Source: Acholeplasmataceae bacterium UBA6235 (lineage in GTDB: Bacteria; Bacillota_I; Bacilli_A; Acholeplasmatales; UBA5453). Taken from it: DNA of 21,100 nucleotides. The DNA lies in NCBI GenBank assembly GCA_002441525.1, contig DJWH01000093.1, positions 1-21,100 on the forward strand. The letters run 5' to 3'. The notes under the pieces were generated by a model. That model was given only the letters and a program-made list of their open reading frames with translations, did not search any database and was not told where the DNA came from. The translations under genes were made by a program, and so were the position numbers. Of the stretch, positions 13,693 to 21,094 are shown one piece after another (positions within the stretch are counted from its first letter, which is position 1; each line of letters opens with the position of its first letter).

Positions 13693-14580
13693 TTAAACTG
13701 GAATATCTTTTTTTGTAAACCAAAGCGTGCCTACTGTAAAGCACATCGCTGAAATGAGTAACAGAATTGCAAAGTGCATGATGTAGGTGGATGACCCATC
13801 CAAGATTGAGGTCGTATTGAACAGCGTGATCATCGTGATGTTATTAAAGTATCCCATGGGCTCGATACCAATCCCCATGTTCATGAAGAGATCAGAACCA
13901 AACAACCCTAATATTTTAGATATGAAAAATACTAACGCTACACCTCCACCTAAAGAGATCGAATGCTTCGTATAGTTGAAAACCGCAGAAAACATGAACG
14001 TAATCGATCCCATGGCAACCGTGAATATGAATAGACCTAGGTTGAGCAACAGAACGTGGTCAATCGCTAATGAATTTTCGATGGTTAATGCTAAGATAAC
14101 ATCCACGATGGTTGTTAAGATAAACATCGCTACTAAAGACATGATGAAAAAGAACATTTGCGTGAACGCTATCTTGGATCGCTTGATCGAAGTGGATAAA
14201 ACAAACGCCATGGATCCTCGATCAATTTGACTGGCAAACAATTTATTCCCAACTATAACCGTGTAGACCAAGGGCATCAGCACCGACACAACAGGATAAA
14301 AAATTGAGCTAACCAGAACATTTGAATCCATCGATGCAATGCCTGTCAAGATGTCAGGATTCAAACCGATCGCAGTAAAGAGTCCGTCGAGTGACAGCCC
14401 TGCGGATTCTAAGGCGATGATATATGGGATCAATATGTTTGGGTCTGCATCACCTGAAACCGTGACTAACCCCATAGCAAATTTGATAACGACGTAAAGC
14501 AAAATCAATGTCAGGGTTGTTGCTGTCCAAAGACCCCAATTCGCTTTGATGGATTGTTTCAATAATGGTATACTGATCAT
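13693..14580 (-). CDS. ABC-2-type transporter permease
   Basis: A 295-aa integral membrane protein with about six spans (near 20-40, 92-112, 138-165, 176-201, 208-228 and 268-288). The loop QIDRGSMAFVLSTSIKRSKI is the typical intracellular coupling segment of ABC-2 exporters. The ~50 residues between spans 1 and 2 would be external. Its ATG overlaps the stop of the second ATPase by 4 nt. One permease with two different ATPases suggests a heterodimeric ATPase pair, with the permease perhaps as homodimer. Substrate unknown; a drug, peptide or lipid are all possible. Confidence 0.87.
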   Translation of the reverse strand: MISIPLLKQSIKANWGLWTATTLTLILLYVVIKFAMGLVTVSGDADPNILIPYIIALESAGLSLDGLFTAIGLNPDILTGIASMDSNVLVSSIFYPVVSVLMPLVYTVIVGNKLFASQIDRGSMAFVLSTSIKRSKIAFTQMFFFIMSLVAMFILTTIVDVILALTIENSLAIDHVLLLNLGLFIFTVAMGSITFMFSAVFNYTKHSISLGGGVALVFFISKILGLFGSDLFMNMGIGIEPMGYFNNITMITLFNTTSILDGSSTYIMHFAILLLISAMCFTVGTLWFTKKDIPV

Positions 14581-15476
14581 TTTTCGTTGTCCTCACTTAT
14601 TTTTTTTAAAAAATACTTTTTGAGCGTGTATTTTACTTCTTTGATATATTTTAAATTGAATTGCGCTAATACCTTCATAAATTCGTTTACTTGAGCGTCT
14701 TTGATGTCGACGGTTACTTGCATATATTTATCATTTTTTGACGTTATGTAGAGATTCAAATTCACATAATTTTGATAATCTCTTTCGTCTTCAAATCCAA
14801 CTTTGTATGTCTTTACTTCGTTGTGACGAATCTTTTTCATATCCACGATATCTAATACTTTCCCGTTATGCAAAAGTGCGACACGATCACATGTTTTTTC
14901 TACCTCTTCAAACACATGACTGCTCATAAATATGGTAGCACCTCTCTGTCTTGCCTCCATCAATACATCTACGAATGTTTCTCGCATGAGTGGATCAAGT
15001 CCGGTTGAAGGCTCATCCAGGATTAAAATATCCGGTTCAGCCATAAACGCTTGTACGATGGCCGTTTTTTGCTTCATGCCTTTGCTCATATGCTTTAGAT
15101 TTGCTGTGGTGTCTAGCTTAAATTTATTGATTAAATACTTGGCGTATTCCATGGTTTTTAATCCCATCATTTCTGCTTGACTCTTCAAGAACGCATCCCC
15201 ATCACCTATGTCGGGAAAAGCTATTTCGCCTGGCACATATCCAATATGTCTCATGATTTGAGTTGTGTCATAGTTCACCTCATGATCCATTATGTAGACA
15301 CTTCCGCTATCCGGTCTGATAAAACCCATCATGTTTCTGATCGTTGTTGTTTTACCACTTCCGTTAGTTCCAACAAAACCAAAGATTTCACCTTTTTTCA
15401 CTTCAAGATCGATGTTGAAAATACCTCGTGATAATCCATAATCTTTTGTCAGGTTTCTAATTTCAATCATGCTCAT
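14577..15476 (-). CDS. ABC transporter ATP-binding protein (second of pair)
   Basis: A 299-aa ATPase. Walker A is GTNGSGKTT (36-44), the signature is degenerate (MSKGMKQK around 130-137, as in many BcrA-type exporters), Walker B is ILILDEPSTGLDP (D154, E155) and the switch His is H187 in SSHVFEEVE. A C-terminal extension of ~80 residues ends in a Lys-rich helix, as in the sister ATPase. The ATG overlaps the stop of the first ATPase by 4 nt, and the gene end overlaps the permease start by 4 nt. It drives the ABC-2 exporter. Confidence 0.93.
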   Translation of the reverse strand: MSMIEIRNLTKDYGLSRGIFNIDLEVKKGEIFGFVGTNGSGKTTTIRNMMGFIRPDSGSVYIMDHEVNYDTTQIMRHIGYVPGEIAFPDIGDGDAFLKSQAEMMGLKTMEYAKYLINKFKLDTTANLKHMSKGMKQKTAIVQAFMAEPDILILDEPSTGLDPLMRETFVDVLMEARQRGATIFMSSHVFEEVEKTCDRVALLHNGKVLDIVDMKKIRHNEVKTYKVGFEDERDYQNYVNLNLYITSKNDKYMQVTVDIKDAQVNEFMKVLAQFNLKYIKEVKYTLKKYFLKKISEDNEK

Positions 15477-16372
15477 AGGAATGACTCAACCTCGCTATCT
15501 TTATAGTAATTTAGGAAATAGTCTTCGAGCGTAAATTGTGACTCTGAAAAATATTTCACCTGATTGTCAGAGACTTCCTTAATCAAACGATTTATCTCTT
15601 TATCGTTGATTGCTACTCTCACCTTCTTTTTAGTTTTATCGCTATAGATAATGTTCAAATCCGATTTCATAAATTGCTCATATCCTTTATCTTCCAAAAA
15701 CTCAATTTTAAAGACTTTGTTTTCGTTATTTCTGATGATATCAGTCTCAATCGTTGAAATGATTTTACCTTCCTTGATAATCGACAATCGATCACAACAG
15801 GCATCCACTTCCTCAAATATATGAGTTGAAAGAAGGATTGTTTTCCCTCTTTTCTTCTCGGTTTTGATTAACTCGATAAATTTATTTTGCATGATAGGAT
15901 CTAAGCCGCTGGTTGGTTCATCGAGTATCAAAATTTTGGGATCCGACATGAAGGCTGATACAATTGCCAGCTTTCTCTTATCCCCTATGGACATCTTTTT
16001 CATGCTCTGATTTGGATTCAATTCAAATAAATCCAGTAAGTAAGTAACCCTAGACTCTTCTGCATGCCGCATTTTTTTCATCATATCGATGAACTCAAGT
16101 CCACTCAGTCCGTCTGGTAGTGCAACCTCACCAGGAATATAACCGACTTCGCCCAATATCGAAGAGTAATCTTTCCAACAATCATTGCTGTTAATGGATA
16201 CAGTTCCTTTATCGGGTTGAGAAAAACCCATGAGCATTCTTATTGTCGTGGTTTTCCCCGCACCATTGGGACCAAGAAAACCGAATACTTCACCCTCTTT
16301 AACTTCAAAGGATATATCAAAAACCCCCCGATTATATCCGAAATCTTTTGTCAGATTTTTCACTTCTATCAT
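15473..16372 (-). CDS. ABC transporter ATP-binding protein (first of pair)
   Basis: A 299-aa ATPase leading the island operon. Walker A is GPNGAGKTT (34-42), the signature is MSIGDKRK (~127-134, a variant of LSGGQ), Walker B is ILILDEPTSGLDP (D151, E152) and H184 lies in STHIFEEVD. Both ATPases keep the catalytic Glu and His, so both sites may hydrolyse ATP. They are similar throughout, including the C-terminal tail, pointing to an old gene duplication. The first ATG (16378) is only 3 nt from the AGGAG site; the ATG at 16372, 9 nt away, is preferred. Confidence 0.93.
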   Translation of the reverse strand: MIEVKNLTKDFGYNRGVFDISFEVKEGEVFGFLGPNGAGKTTTIRMLMGFSQPDKGTVSINSNDCWKDYSSILGEVGYIPGEVALPDGLSGLEFIDMMKKMRHAEESRVTYLLDLFELNPNQSMKKMSIGDKRKLAIVSAFMSDPKILILDEPTSGLDPIMQNKFIELIKTEKKRGKTILLSTHIFEEVDACCDRLSIIKEGKIISTIETDIIRNNENKVFKIEFLEDKGYEQFMKSDLNIIYSDKTKKKVRVAINDKEINRLIKEVSDNQVKYFSESQFTLEDYFLNYYKDSEVESFL

Positions 16373-16439
16373 AAGCATATTCTCCTATCGTCATATTATT
16401 ATCTGAACACAACTGGATGTTGTCATATCATTAATTTCA

Positions 16440-16468
16440 ATTATAGCACTGACATGTTACATTTGCAA
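16440..16468 (-). promoter_or_regulatory. Promoter of the ABC-HAD-degV-tetR operon
   Basis: TTGCAA (16468-16463), a 17-nt spacer and TATAAT (16445-16440) on the minus strand, with TG two bases before the -10. Transcription would start near 16433 and leave a ~60-nt leader. Confidence 0.8.
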
Positions 16469-16488
16469 CACTTTATACAATTGTTACA
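16455..16488. promoter_or_regulatory. Probable TetR operator over the ABC operon promoter
   Basis: A 16-bp near-perfect palindrome TGTTACA-TT-TGCAACA (16455-16470; one mismatch) covers the -35. A third half-site TGTTACA lies at 16482-16488, in the same orientation as the first. Such a site fits a TetR dimer, and the last gene of the operon encodes a TetR protein. The link is by position and is not proven. Confidence 0.65.
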
Positions 16489-16540
16489 TTTTTTGCCGTT
16501 TTTTTTATTGTATACTTGAATTTTTAAGTACTTTTTCAAG

Positions 16541-16676
16541 AAAAATATGTTGCGTAAGACAACCATTCAGACAAAAAAGGCCATTTTTTAACAAAAAATA
16601 TGTTCCCACAATGGACGAAATTTGCACATATAGACAAAAAAAGCCATCGGATACCTATGAAGGTCATCTGATGGCT
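16541..16676. repeat. Island-flanking direct repeat, right copy, with internal duplication
   Basis: Lies in the 368-nt gene-free stretch 16373-16740, which otherwise holds the ABC promoter and operator. Two tandem-like units start with AAAAATATGTTGCG (16541) and AAAAAATATGTT (16593) and each runs to AGACAAAAAA plus GCCAT (16569-16583 and 16632-16646). The second unit continues into the CGG/ACCTATGAAGGTCATCTGATGGCT hairpin shared with the left copy at 9134-9214. An inverted CTTGAA/TTCAAG pair (16515-16540) lies just before it. Confidence 0.7.
16636..16676 (-). terminator. Terminator of the rlmD operon (copy 2)
   Basis: AGCCATC (16642-16648) pairs with GATGGCT (16670-16676), with an inner ACCT/AGGT hairpin. 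On the minus strand a seven-T run follows. It lies ~65 nt after the rlmD stop. Stem and loop are nearly the same as at 9175-9214. Confidence 0.8.
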
Positions 16677-16709
16677 GATTTTTATAAATTTGAGTTAAAA
16701 ATAGAGCGT

Positions 16710-16730
16710 TGTCAAGTATGTGTCAAGTAT
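16710..16730 (+). repeat. Short tandem direct repeat TGTCAAGTAT
   Basis: Two copies of TGTCAAGTAT (16710-16719 and 16721-16730) one base apart, between the rlmD stop and its terminator. The TGTCAAG core also occurs near the other island edge at 9226-9232. Function unknown. Confidence 0.45.
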
Positions 16731-16740
16731 ATAACAAGTG

Positions 16741-18054
16741 CTATTTTAATGAAAGCAACGTGATAGACTCTACATGATACGTTTGAGAAAACATATCCAC
16801 TGGTTGAATCGGTCCAATCATATAAGTTCTCGATAATTGTTTTAAGTCTCGAACCAAGGTTTCTGGGTCACAGGAGACATAGACAACCCTCTTTGGTTTT
16901 AAAACTTGAATCGCTTTAACAAATTCTAAATCCAAACCAGCTCTCGGTGGGTCGACTACAATCGCGTCTAGTTTGGCTTTTTGTTCTACCAACGCTAAAA
17001 TATAGTCTTTCGCATCCGCCGCGACAAATTCCACGTTTTTAATGCCATTGAGTTCCGCGTTTTTTACAGCACTTCTGACAGAATCTTTATTGATTTCAAC
17101 CGATAATACTTTGGATACATGGTCAGATAACATCAGACCGATGGTACCAATGCCTGCATAAGCATCTAAAATCACATCGGTTTTCTTCGGTTGTAGTTTC
17201 TTTAAAACTTCGCCATAAAGGACTTCGGTTTGATGGGCATTGACTTGATAGAATGTTTTTGGACCAATCAAGAAGCGTTTGCCCATGAGGATATCTTCAA
17301 TATACCCTTTGCCTGTGATGATTTTGGATTCATCCCCTAACACAATCGATGTTTTTCGTTCATTGATGTTATGGACAATTGAGGTGATATCAGGATGGGC
17401 CAAATTCAAATCTTTAACCAAGTTATTACGACCTGGAAAGATATTGGATGGGGTGACAATAACCACCAATATTTGTTTGGTTTGAAGGCTTCTTTTGACC
17501 AAAACATGGCGAATGATCCCAGTTCTTTTATCTTCATCGTAAGCTGGTATCTTATGTTTTTTCATCAACGCTTTGATGGTATTGATGATTTGATTCGATA
17601 CTTTATCTTGGATATCACAGTCAGAAATATTAACGACTTTATGCGTATTTTCTTCATACAATCCCGCAACAATCTTGCCTTTGTGTTCTTTGAAAGTCAT
17701 TTGGATCTTGTTTCGGTAGTTATAGGGTTCATGGGATCTGATTGGGTCCAAAATAGTGGCTTCTAATTGATATTTTTCACATTGTTCGATGATTTGTTGT
17801 TTTTTGAGTTCGAGTTGGTCAGCATAATTCATATGCATCAACTGGCACCCACCACAGGTATCATATTTGGGGCAGCGTACAGCAGCTCTTTTTGGGCTGT
17901 CGGATAGTCTTTTAATGACTTCAAAACCTTTGGTTGTCATATCGACTTGAACCTTTTCACCCAACAATACATTGGGGATACGGTAGGTTCTTTGGTCCAT
18001 TTCGAGGATGCCGTAGCCGTAATTATCTATTTGTTTAATTTCGATGGTTTTCAT
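16741..18054 (-). CDS. rlmD: 23S rRNA (uracil-C5)-methyltransferase, RlmD/RlmCD type
   Basis: A 437-aa SAM-dependent RNA m5U methyltransferase. An N-terminal TRAM-like beta domain (~1-55) is followed by a 4Fe-4S cluster site C61-x5-C67-x2-C70 and C146. The SAM region is DAYAGIGTIGLML (297-309), then DPPRAGLD (368-375). The catalytic cysteine is C395 in YVSCDPETLVRD and the base E429 in HVES. The family methylates U1939 of 23S rRNA, and in Gram-positives one enzyme (RlmCD) also modifies U747; which of these applies cannot be read here. AAAGGA precedes the ATG. Its start lies 9 nt after the stop of the DUF1801-like gene, so it is the last gene of that operon, ended by the hairpin at 16636-16676. 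Confidence 0.92.
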   Translation of the reverse strand: MKTIEIKQIDNYGYGILEMDQRTYRIPNVLLGEKVQVDMTTKGFEVIKRLSDSPKRAAVRCPKYDTCGGCQLMHMNYADQLELKKQQIIEQCEKYQLEATILDPIRSHEPYNYRNKIQMTFKEHKGKIVAGLYEENTHKVVNISDCDIQDKVSNQIINTIKALMKKHKIPAYDEDKRTGIIRHVLVKRSLQTKQILVVIVTPSNIFPGRNNLVKDLNLAHPDITSIVHNINERKTSIVLGDESKIITGKGYIEDILMGKRFLIGPKTFYQVNAHQTEVLYGEVLKKLQPKKTDVILDAYAGIGTIGLMLSDHVSKVLSVEINKDSVRSAVKNAELNGIKNVEFVAADAKDYILALVEQKAKLDAIVVDPPRAGLDLEFVKAIQVLKPKRVVYVSCDPETLVRDLKQLSRTYMIGPIQPVDMFSQTYHVESITLLSLK

Positions 18055-18063
18055 AGGGGTCCT

Positions 18064-18816
18064 TTAAAGTTGAAGGATTTTTTCAATTTCAACTTTGATT
18101 TTTTCTTGTTGTGAATCCTTAAAATAGCTGATATCTAGGGTTTTTAGATGGTTCTTAATGGTTTGTTTCAAATAGGGTTTTTCAGAAATCCACCATTGAA
18201 ACCCACTGATGACTTCGATGAGTGTTGTGAAGTAGGGCAGCTGTAAAAGTTCAAAATATTCGATGAGATACCCATCATAGTTATGATTATGGTCGTATTT
18301 TAAACTGTGTAATAATAGTCCAATCCCATAAGAAATATAGTTTCTTTTTGGGTGTCTAAGTAAAAAATAATAATCGATTTGAGGGATTTCATTTTCTTCT
18401 AATATTTCAACCAATTTCAAGTAGGCTGCATCCGAATATTTTTCATTTTTATCGTCTAAAGCTTCGAAAAGTGCTTGTGGGTTGAACACCATGTATTTCA
18501 TAATCACTTCATCGCAGATGTCTTTGATGACTTCAATGGCTTCACGACTGGTTCTATCCACTTTAATCGAGGAAACACCAAAAATGGCGTTATTCAAACG
18601 CGATTTCGCTTTAAGAATGCTTTCTTGATCGGTGGTGTATAAACCCAAATAGGTGGGTGTGATGTCAAAAGCCAACATCACATCGACCGTGAGTTTAAAT
18701 GCCGGTAAAGAAAACATGATGACTGGTTTCAATTTTGTTCGTTTTTCAACGTGAGCTAACAGCTCGTCGATGACCAGCTTTTGATCCACCGATAAAATTT
18801 GAAGATACTCTTCCAT
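18064..18816 (-). CDS. DUF1801-like domain fused to an unknown helical domain
   Basis: A 250-aa soluble protein. The first ~115 residues resemble the DUF1801 (YdhG-like) fold: a helix, then VIMFSLPAFKLTVDVMLAFD with the SLPAFKL motif, YLGLYTT, a helix, and VSSIKVDRTSREAIEVIKDI ending in a helix. The remaining ~135 residues (NPQALFEALDDKNEKYSDAA, YYFLLRHPKRNYISYGIGLL and on) look helical and match nothing I know. DUF1801 proteins are mostly uncharacterised. The ATG follows AGGAG by ~5 nt, and that ribosome site overlaps the stop of the dehydrogenase gene upstream, so the genes form one operon with rlmD. Confidence 0.7.
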   Translation of the reverse strand: MEEYLQILSVDQKLVIDELLAHVEKRTKLKPVIMFSLPAFKLTVDVMLAFDITPTYLGLYTTDQESILKAKSRLNNAIFGVSSIKVDRTSREAIEVIKDICDEVIMKYMVFNPQALFEALDDKNEKYSDAAYLKLVEILEENEIPQIDYYFLLRHPKRNYISYGIGLLLHSLKYDHNHNYDGYLIEYFELLQLPYFTTLIEVISGFQWWISEKPYLKQTIKNHLKTLDISYFKDSQQEKIKVEIEKILQL

Positions 18817-18824
18817 AAGGACTC

Positions 18825-19742
18825 CTAAAATGTAACGATATTTTTAAGGGGTTTTTGTGATAAGTAACGAGCGATGTTGTCCTCTAATAAATCATATAAT
18901 CGTGACATCATATAAGGACTCGATGGGGCGGTGTGTGGGGTAATATACACATGATCCATATACCAGAGTGGTGATTCTTTTGGTAGTGGTTCAGGGGTCA
19001 TGACATCGAGGCCTGCTCCTCGCAGTTTGCCTTGTTGTAAAGCTTCAATTAAAGCGTCTTGATCCACCACTTCACCACGACCAACATTGATGAGTACTGC
19101 ATCTTTCTTCATCCATGAGAATTTTTCGCGATTCATTAGCTTTTGGGTATATTCATTGAGTGGTAATGTGATGACCACATAATCGCTTTGTTGTAAAAGC
19201 TGTTTTAAGCCATCCTCACCTGTATAGGTTTCATCAAACACAGGATTAGGAAAATCGGATTTACGGTAAGTGATCATTTTCGCGCCGAAAGATTTTAAGC
19301 GAATTGCAGCTGCGTTCGCGAGCGATCCTGAACCTAAAAATCCGATGGTTGAGCCATAAATTTCAGGTTCAAATCGGTGTGGTTTCCAAACACCCTCATC
19401 CATTTGATGGATGTATTTTTTTACATTACGATTGATGACGAGTATTTTCGTAACGATGTCTTCTGCAATCGTAATGGCGTAGACATCTTTCGCATTGGTG
19501 AACATTATGTTTCTTTGTTTTAAACTTGTTTGATCGACTTGGTTGTAGCCAACCATTAACGATTGAGCCCATTTCAATTTGGGTAATACCGATAAATTGT
19601 CCTTGTTTAAAAAATGAGGAGACACAATCGCTACCTCAATGCTTGGATCAACCATGTCCACGAATTGAAGTTCGGGGAACCGTGCTTTTAACTGCTCGAT
19701 GAACGTGGTTTCTAAAATACGGGGTTGGATGAATATTTTCAT
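18825..19742 (-). CDS. D-2-hydroxyacid dehydrogenase (NAD-dependent)
   Basis: A 305-aa oxidoreductase with the flavodoxin-like substrate domain and an inserted Rossmann domain. The nucleotide loop GFLGSGSLA (134-142) has Ala at the third glycine position. The catalytic Arg (R222, INVGRGEVVDQDAL), Glu (E251, DVMTPEPLP) and His (H270, TPHTAPSSP) are present, so it looks active. It would reduce a 2-keto acid to a D-2-hydroxy acid or the reverse; phosphoglycerate, glyoxylate and lactate types cannot be told apart here. A GTG at 19751 lies inside the ribosome site; the ATG at 19742, 8 nt from AGG, is chosen. 9 nt separate it from the zinc-ribbon gene. Confidence 0.9.
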   Translation of the reverse strand: MKIFIQPRILETTFIEQLKARFPELQFVDMVDPSIEVAIVSPHFLNKDNLSVLPKLKWAQSLMVGYNQVDQTSLKQRNIMFTNAKDVYAITIAEDIVTKILVINRNVKKYIHQMDEGVWKPHRFEPEIYGSTIGFLGSGSLANAAAIRLKSFGAKMITYRKSDFPNPVFDETYTGEDGLKQLLQQSDYVVITLPLNEYTQKLMNREKFSWMKKDAVLINVGRGEVVDQDALIEALQQGKLRGAGLDVMTPEPLPKESPLWYMDHVYITPHTAPSSPYMMSRLYDLLEDNIARYLSQKPLKNIVTF

Positions 19743-19751
19743 ATCTTTCAC

Positions 19752-20021
19752 CTACTTTTTGAGTTTGACGAATAAGAAGATGAGTGCCGCTGGCCAAAAG
19801 AAAATAGCCAACACTACCAAGATGATGATGTCTTGATCGGTTAAGCTGGATTTACTGGATGAGTTTTGGGTTTGTTTGGGTTCATCTTTGTAGAAATCGT
19901 CTGAATCATTGGATTCCACATGAACTCTTCTCGTGGTATGACCACAAAATGGACACGTGTCTTGATCATCATAATACTTGTTTTTACATTGACTACATTC
20001 GATCTGTTTGATTTCTCTCAT
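19752..20021 (-). CDS. Small zinc-ribbon membrane protein
   Basis: An 89-aa protein with an N-terminal zinc ribbon, C9-x2-C12-x10-C23-x2-C26. A polar linker rich in Ser, Asp and Lys (~33-62) and one C-terminal membrane helix (IIILVVLAIFFWPAALIFLF) with a basic tail follow. The ribbon would face the cytosol. Proteins of this layout are common in low-GC bacteria and have no defined role. AGAGG lies ~8 nt before the ATG. First gene of the operon running to rlmD. Confidence 0.8.
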   Translation of the reverse strand: MREIKQIECSQCKNKYYDDQDTCPFCGHTTRRVHVESNDSDDFYKDEPKQTQNSSSKSSLTDQDIIILVVLAIFFWPAALIFLFVKLKK

Positions 20022-20042
20022 TGATTTAACCTCTGTCCTTCT

Positions 20043-20048
20043 ATTATA
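20043..20048 (-). promoter_or_regulatory. Probable -10 box of the zinc-ribbon to rlmD operon
   Basis: TATAAT on the minus strand 22 nt before the ATG at 20021. The -35 is poor (ATATGA at 17 nt). The AT-rich 110 nt between the divergent genes must also hold the plus-strand promoter. Confidence 0.5.
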
Positions 20049-20130
20049 ATCTTAATATGAGTATATCATATTAGGCATCAAATGGGTATGTATCTTTAAA
20101 AAAATCTATAAAATAAAGGGGTTATGACAC

Positions 20131-20976
20131 ATGAATATTGGATTTATTGGCATTGGCATTATGGGTTTACCGATGGTCAGACATTTAAAAAAATCTGGAC
20201 ACGACATCACGATTTATAATCGTACCATTGAAAAGATTCTACCGTTACAGTCGGAGTTTAAATTAGCCTATTCGATTGAAGAACTTGTAAAGGATAAAGC
20301 GGTGGTTTTTACCATTGTCGGTTATCCTAGTGAAGTTGAGGCGGTCTTATTAGAAGCATTTAAATACGCCAAACCAAAGACCATCTTCATCGATATGACC
20401 ACCTCGTCTCCAGTGCTTGCGAAAAGATTAGCTAGCATTGGAGCAGAGCACCATTTTGTGGTCTTGGATGCCCCAGTTACCGGTGGTGACATCGGTGCGA
20501 AAAATGGTACCTTATCGATGATGGTTGGTGGTGATGAAGCTACCTACTTATCCGTAAAACCGCTCTTAGAAACCATGACATCCAGAATCACTTATATGGG
20601 TTTAGCTGGTTCAGGTCAATATGCAAAATTAGCGAATCAAATTTGTATCGCTTCGAATTTAATGGGGGTTGCAGAAGCCATTACTTTCGCAAAAGACCAT
20701 GGATTAGATCCTAACGCTATGTTGCAAGTCATTGGGGCTGGTTCTGCTGCTTCGTGGCAAGCCATCAACAATGGACCAAAGATGATTTCAGGGGATTATC
20801 AACCTGGTTTTTACATCAAACATTTTCTTAAGGATTTAACACTGGCTTTTGATTCAATGGTAACCCCATTACCCAACCTAACACAGGCCAAAAAAGTGTA
20901 TGCTTGGTTAGCTGTATCTTATCAAGATTCAGGAACTCAGGCCATCATTGAATATTACTTACAACAGGTCATTTAG
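20131..20976 (+). CDS. 3-Hydroxyisobutyrate dehydrogenase-family oxidoreductase
   Basis: A 281-aa beta-hydroxyacid dehydrogenase. The N-terminal Rossmann loop is GFIGIGIMGLPM (4-15), the substrate motif DAPVTGGDIGAKNGTLSMMV (113-132), and the catalytic Lys K166 lies in GSGQYAKLANQ; a helical dimer domain follows. N30-R31 at the end of strand 2 favours NADP(H) over NAD(H). Substrate possibilities include tartronate semialdehyde, 3-hydroxyisobutyrate and succinic semialdehyde-type compounds. An AAAGGGG site lies ~9 nt before the ATG. The gene diverges from the zinc-ribbon operon and has no obvious partner in the window. Confidence 0.9.
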   Translation: MNIGFIGIGIMGLPMVRHLKKSGHDITIYNRTIEKILPLQSEFKLAYSIEELVKDKAVVFTIVGYPSEVEAVLLEAFKYAKPKTIFIDMTTSSPVLAKRLASIGAEHHFVVLDAPVTGGDIGAKNGTLSMMVGGDEATYLSVKPLLETMTSRITYMGLAGSGQYAKLANQICIASNLMGVAEAITFAKDHGLDPNAMLQVIGAGSAASWQAINNGPKMISGDYQPGFYIKHFLKDLTLAFDSMVTPLPNLTQAKKVYAWLAVSYQDSGTQAIIEYYLQQVI

Positions 20977-21061
20977 TACAGAACAAAGAGTTGATAAATC
21001 ACCCTTTACAGAATGATTTGATTTCCTCTTAACGATTTAACTCGTCTTATTTAAAGCGACT

Positions 21062-21094
21062 ACACACCAAATAGGTATGTACGCTTAGGTGTGT
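21062..21094. other. Inverted repeat at the window edge
   Basis: ACACACC (21062-21068) pairs with GGTGTGT (21088-21094), with a 19-nt loop holding a small GTA-TG-TAC hairpin. GTGTG/CACAC at 21089-21100 offers an alternative pairing. No T run follows on the plus strand inside the window, so it is not a plain terminator. It may belong to a neighbour beyond the edge. The gap 20977-21061 holds nothing else I can support. Confidence 0.35.

Noticed and set aside
9134..16676. CRISPR array from the repeated blocks
   Set aside because: Only two or three imperfect copies far apart, no regular spacers and no cas genes.
17395..17766. 123-codon plus-strand open frame opposite rlmD
   Set aside because: Antisense to a conserved methyltransferase domain; no independent signals.
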